A stretch of DNA of 13,532 bases from JBFHRB01 sp041591915. Its GTDB lineage: Bacteria; Actinomycetota; Nitriliruptoria; Nitriliruptorales; Nitriliruptoraceae. The stretch is from the NCBI GenBank assembly GCA_041591915.1, contig JBFHRB010000068.1, positions 1-13,532 of the forward strand. Reading direction: 5' to 3'. Position 1 is the first letter of the stretch. Each line of letters opens with the position of its first letter. Both the position numbers and the translations under genes were made by a program. Shown here in pieces: positions 12,609 to 13,532 of the stretch. Under the pieces are notes generated by a model. The model was not told the origin of the DNA and made no database searches. It saw nothing but the letters and a program-made list of their open reading frames with translations.

Positions 12609-13273
12609 GCATCCGCCTCCGAATCGATCAGGCCGCGAGCGCGCGCATACTCGGCCAACGCGCGCTGCAGGCCCTTCCTTCCCCGGTGCAACCGCGACAT
12701 GACGGTGCCGATCGGCGTGTCCATGATCTCGGCGATCTCCTTGTACGCGAACCCCTCCACGTCGGCGAGGTAGACCGCGATACGGAAGTTCTCGGGGAGG
12801 TCGCTGAGGGCCTGTCGCACCTCGTCGTCGGTGATCGTGTCGAGGACCTCCGCCTCGGCACTGCGCCCCCCGCCGTTCACGGCGTCGTAGAACGAGAAGT
12901 CGTCGATCTCGTCCTGCAGGTTCTCCTGCGGCCGGCGTTGCTTCTTGCGGTACTGGTTGATGTAGGTGTTCGTGAGGATCCGGTACAGCCAGGCCCGCAG
13001 GTTCGTGCCCTGCTGGAACTGGTGGAAGGCGCTGAAGGCCTTGGCCATCGCCTCCTGGACGAGGTCCTCGGCGTCTGCCGGGTTACGCGTGTACCGCAGC
13101 GCCGCCGCGTACAGGCGGTCGACGTAGGGCATGACCTGTTCCTCGAACAGTGTCCGACGCTCGGACGGCGTCAACTCCTGCCGAACGATCTCCCCGGACG
13201 AGTCACGGGCGTCGTCGGCAGGTATCGCCTGCACCGGTGCGTCGCTCACGCCCTCACTTCCGTCGCGGGTCAT
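12605..13273 (-). CDS. sigH: SigH/SigR-type ECF sigma factor (thiol-oxidative stress)
   Basis: 222 aa from ATG 13273. Region 2 (about 52-112) contains YTRNPADAEDLVQEAMAKAF and NLRAWLYRILTNTYINQYRK; region 4 (about 155-205) contains DVEGFAYKEIAEIMDTPIG and TVMSRLHRGRKGL. These blocks are nearly identical to those of mycobacterial SigH and Streptomyces SigR, which drive thioredoxin and other thiol-repair genes. The partner anti-sigma gene follows with ATGA overlap. The reading frame extends a further 17 codons to GTG 13324. The ATG is preferred because a TATGCT -10 lies 7 nt before it, inside the extension, while the GTG has no ribosome-binding site. A longer isoform, as known for SigR, remains possible. 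Confidence 0.95.
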   Translation of the reverse strand: MTRDGSEGVSDAPVQAIPADDARDSSGEIVRQELTPSERRTLFEEQVMPYVDRLYAAALRYTRNPADAEDLVQEAMAKAFSAFHQFQQGTNLRAWLYRILTNTYINQYRKKQRRPQENLQDEIDDFSFYDAVNGGGRSAEAEVLDTITDDEVRQALSDLPENFRIAVYLADVEGFAYKEIAEIMDTPIGTVMSRLHRGRKGLQRALAEYARARGLIDSEADA

Positions 13274-13280
13274 CGGTTCG

Positions 13281-13286
13281 AGCATA
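13281..13286 (-). promoter_or_regulatory. -10 hexamer of a leaderless start (sigH)
   Basis: Minus-strand TATGCT lies 7 nt before ATG 13273. It is housekeeping-type, so it would give basal, SigH-independent expression. It sits inside the possible N-terminal extension of the sigma reading frame. Confidence 0.55.
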
Positions 13287-13343
13287 GGCACTGCCCAACG
13301 CCTGGCCCGGATCCGTTCTTCCACAGGTCGCCCGAACTCGGTC

Positions 13344-13372
13344 TTGCAGTCGTTGGCGCGCCGTCGTACAAC
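13344..13372 (+). promoter_or_regulatory. Candidate promoter of the divergent right-end gene
   Basis: TTGCAG (13344-13349) and TACAAC (13367-13372) are spaced by exactly 17 bp on the plus strand. Transcription would start near 13379, leaving a leader of about 49 nt that is unusually AT-rich for the window (13380-13410). Confidence 0.35.
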
Positions 13373-13402
13373 TCAACACGGCTTAGCAAGGTTTAACAAT
13401 TT

Positions 13403-13416
13403 CCAAGAAGCCTTGG
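13403..13416. repeat. Small inverted repeat touching the right-end RBS
   Basis: CCAAG-aagc-CTTGG has 5-bp arms, with the right arm overlapping the first two bases of the GGAGGGG ribosome-binding site (13415-13421). It could be an operator or a weak RNA hairpin; the arms are short. Confidence 0.3.
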
Positions 13417-13427
13417 AGGGGTTCGAG

Positions 13428-13532
13428 ATGGACGGGGCGGCGCGACCCGATCAACGACGAGACGACGACCGGCCGGCGCGGCCGATCCCGCCCCCCGACG
13501 CGCCGGTCACTGCCGACCGGCTCCCCCTCGAC
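13428..13532 (+). CDS. Start of an unrecognised gene, cut by the window end
   Basis: 35 codons are visible without a stop, beginning MDGAARPDQRRDDDRPARP. A strong ribosome-binding site, GGAGGGG (13415-13421), lies 6 nt before the ATG, and the 154-bp gap to the divergent sigH gene supports a real start here. The visible N terminus is rich in Asp, Arg and Pro and probably disordered; it has no signal peptide or membrane helix so far. The product cannot be named from this fragment. Confidence 0.65.
   Translation, partial: MDGAARPDQRRDDDRPARPIPPPDAPVTADRLPLD

Noticed and set aside
12686..13396. Long plus-strand open frame antisense to sigH
   Set aside because: It lies opposite a sigma factor with strong family motifs; it is a codon-bias shadow.
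13375..13404. Possible SigH-type autoregulatory promoter (GGAAA ... GTT) on the minus strand
   Set aside because: The spacing is 22 nt rather than the 18-19 expected and the -35 reads GGAAA rather than GGAAT; too weak to call.

Overview
The window is very GC-rich and reads as chromosomal DNA of an actinobacterium (Actinomycetota). The evidence is a WhiB1-type iron-sulphur regulator, a BldD with an intact c-di-GMP motif, a SigH/SigR-type sigma factor with its zinc anti-sigma partner, and a PdtaS-type sensor kinase. Several genes start with GTG or TTG, and several look leaderless, with a TANNNT -10 hexamer 7-8 nt before the start codon. Gene content and order match no model genus exactly. A deep-branching lineage such as Nitriliruptoria is possible, but this is inference. 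I see no tRNA, rRNA, CRISPR array, insertion sequence or phage gene.

Layout. (1) 34-1555, minus: a small secreted beta-rich protein followed by a larger exported protein with a C-terminal membrane anchor, separated by a strong intercistronic hairpin; this looks like a cell-surface pair. (2) 1801-4472, plus: cystathionine beta-synthase and a cystathionine gamma-synthase/lyase overlapping by ATGA, a transsulfuration operon. (3) 4522-7787, plus: a bifunctional class A penicillin-binding protein with a Pro-rich tail, then a diacylglycerol-kinase-family lipid kinase whose ribosome-binding site lies in a hairpin. (4) 7897-8741, plus: a promoter with a CRP-like palindrome, whiB1, a clear intrinsic terminator, and a small leaderless membrane protein. 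(5) 8794-13273, minus: listed in the direction of transcription, sigH-like sigma factor, its ZAS anti-sigma factor, an epimerase-like SDR protein, bldD, a short protein made of a Gly/Lys/Arg-rich tail plus a lone sigma-70 region 4, and the kinase pdtaS. (6) 13428 to the end, plus: the start of an unrecognised gene divergent from sigH.

How it fits together. The right half is a regulatory island. WhiB1 (Fe-S/NO), PdtaS (sensor kinase of an RNA-binding ANTAR response pathway), SigH-RshA (thiol-oxidative stress) and BldD (c-di-GMP) sit within about 5 kb. This partly conserves the whiB1-pdtaS-rshA-sigH neighbourhood of Mycobacterium tuberculosis (Rv3219-Rv3223c), with bldD, an SDR protein and the sigma-region-4 protein placed between. 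The most interesting items are the lone region-4 protein translationally linked to pdtaS, a full match to the BldD operator consensus over bldD's own start region, a CRP-like site at the whiB1 transcription start, and an SDR protein whose catalytic lysine is replaced by leucine.
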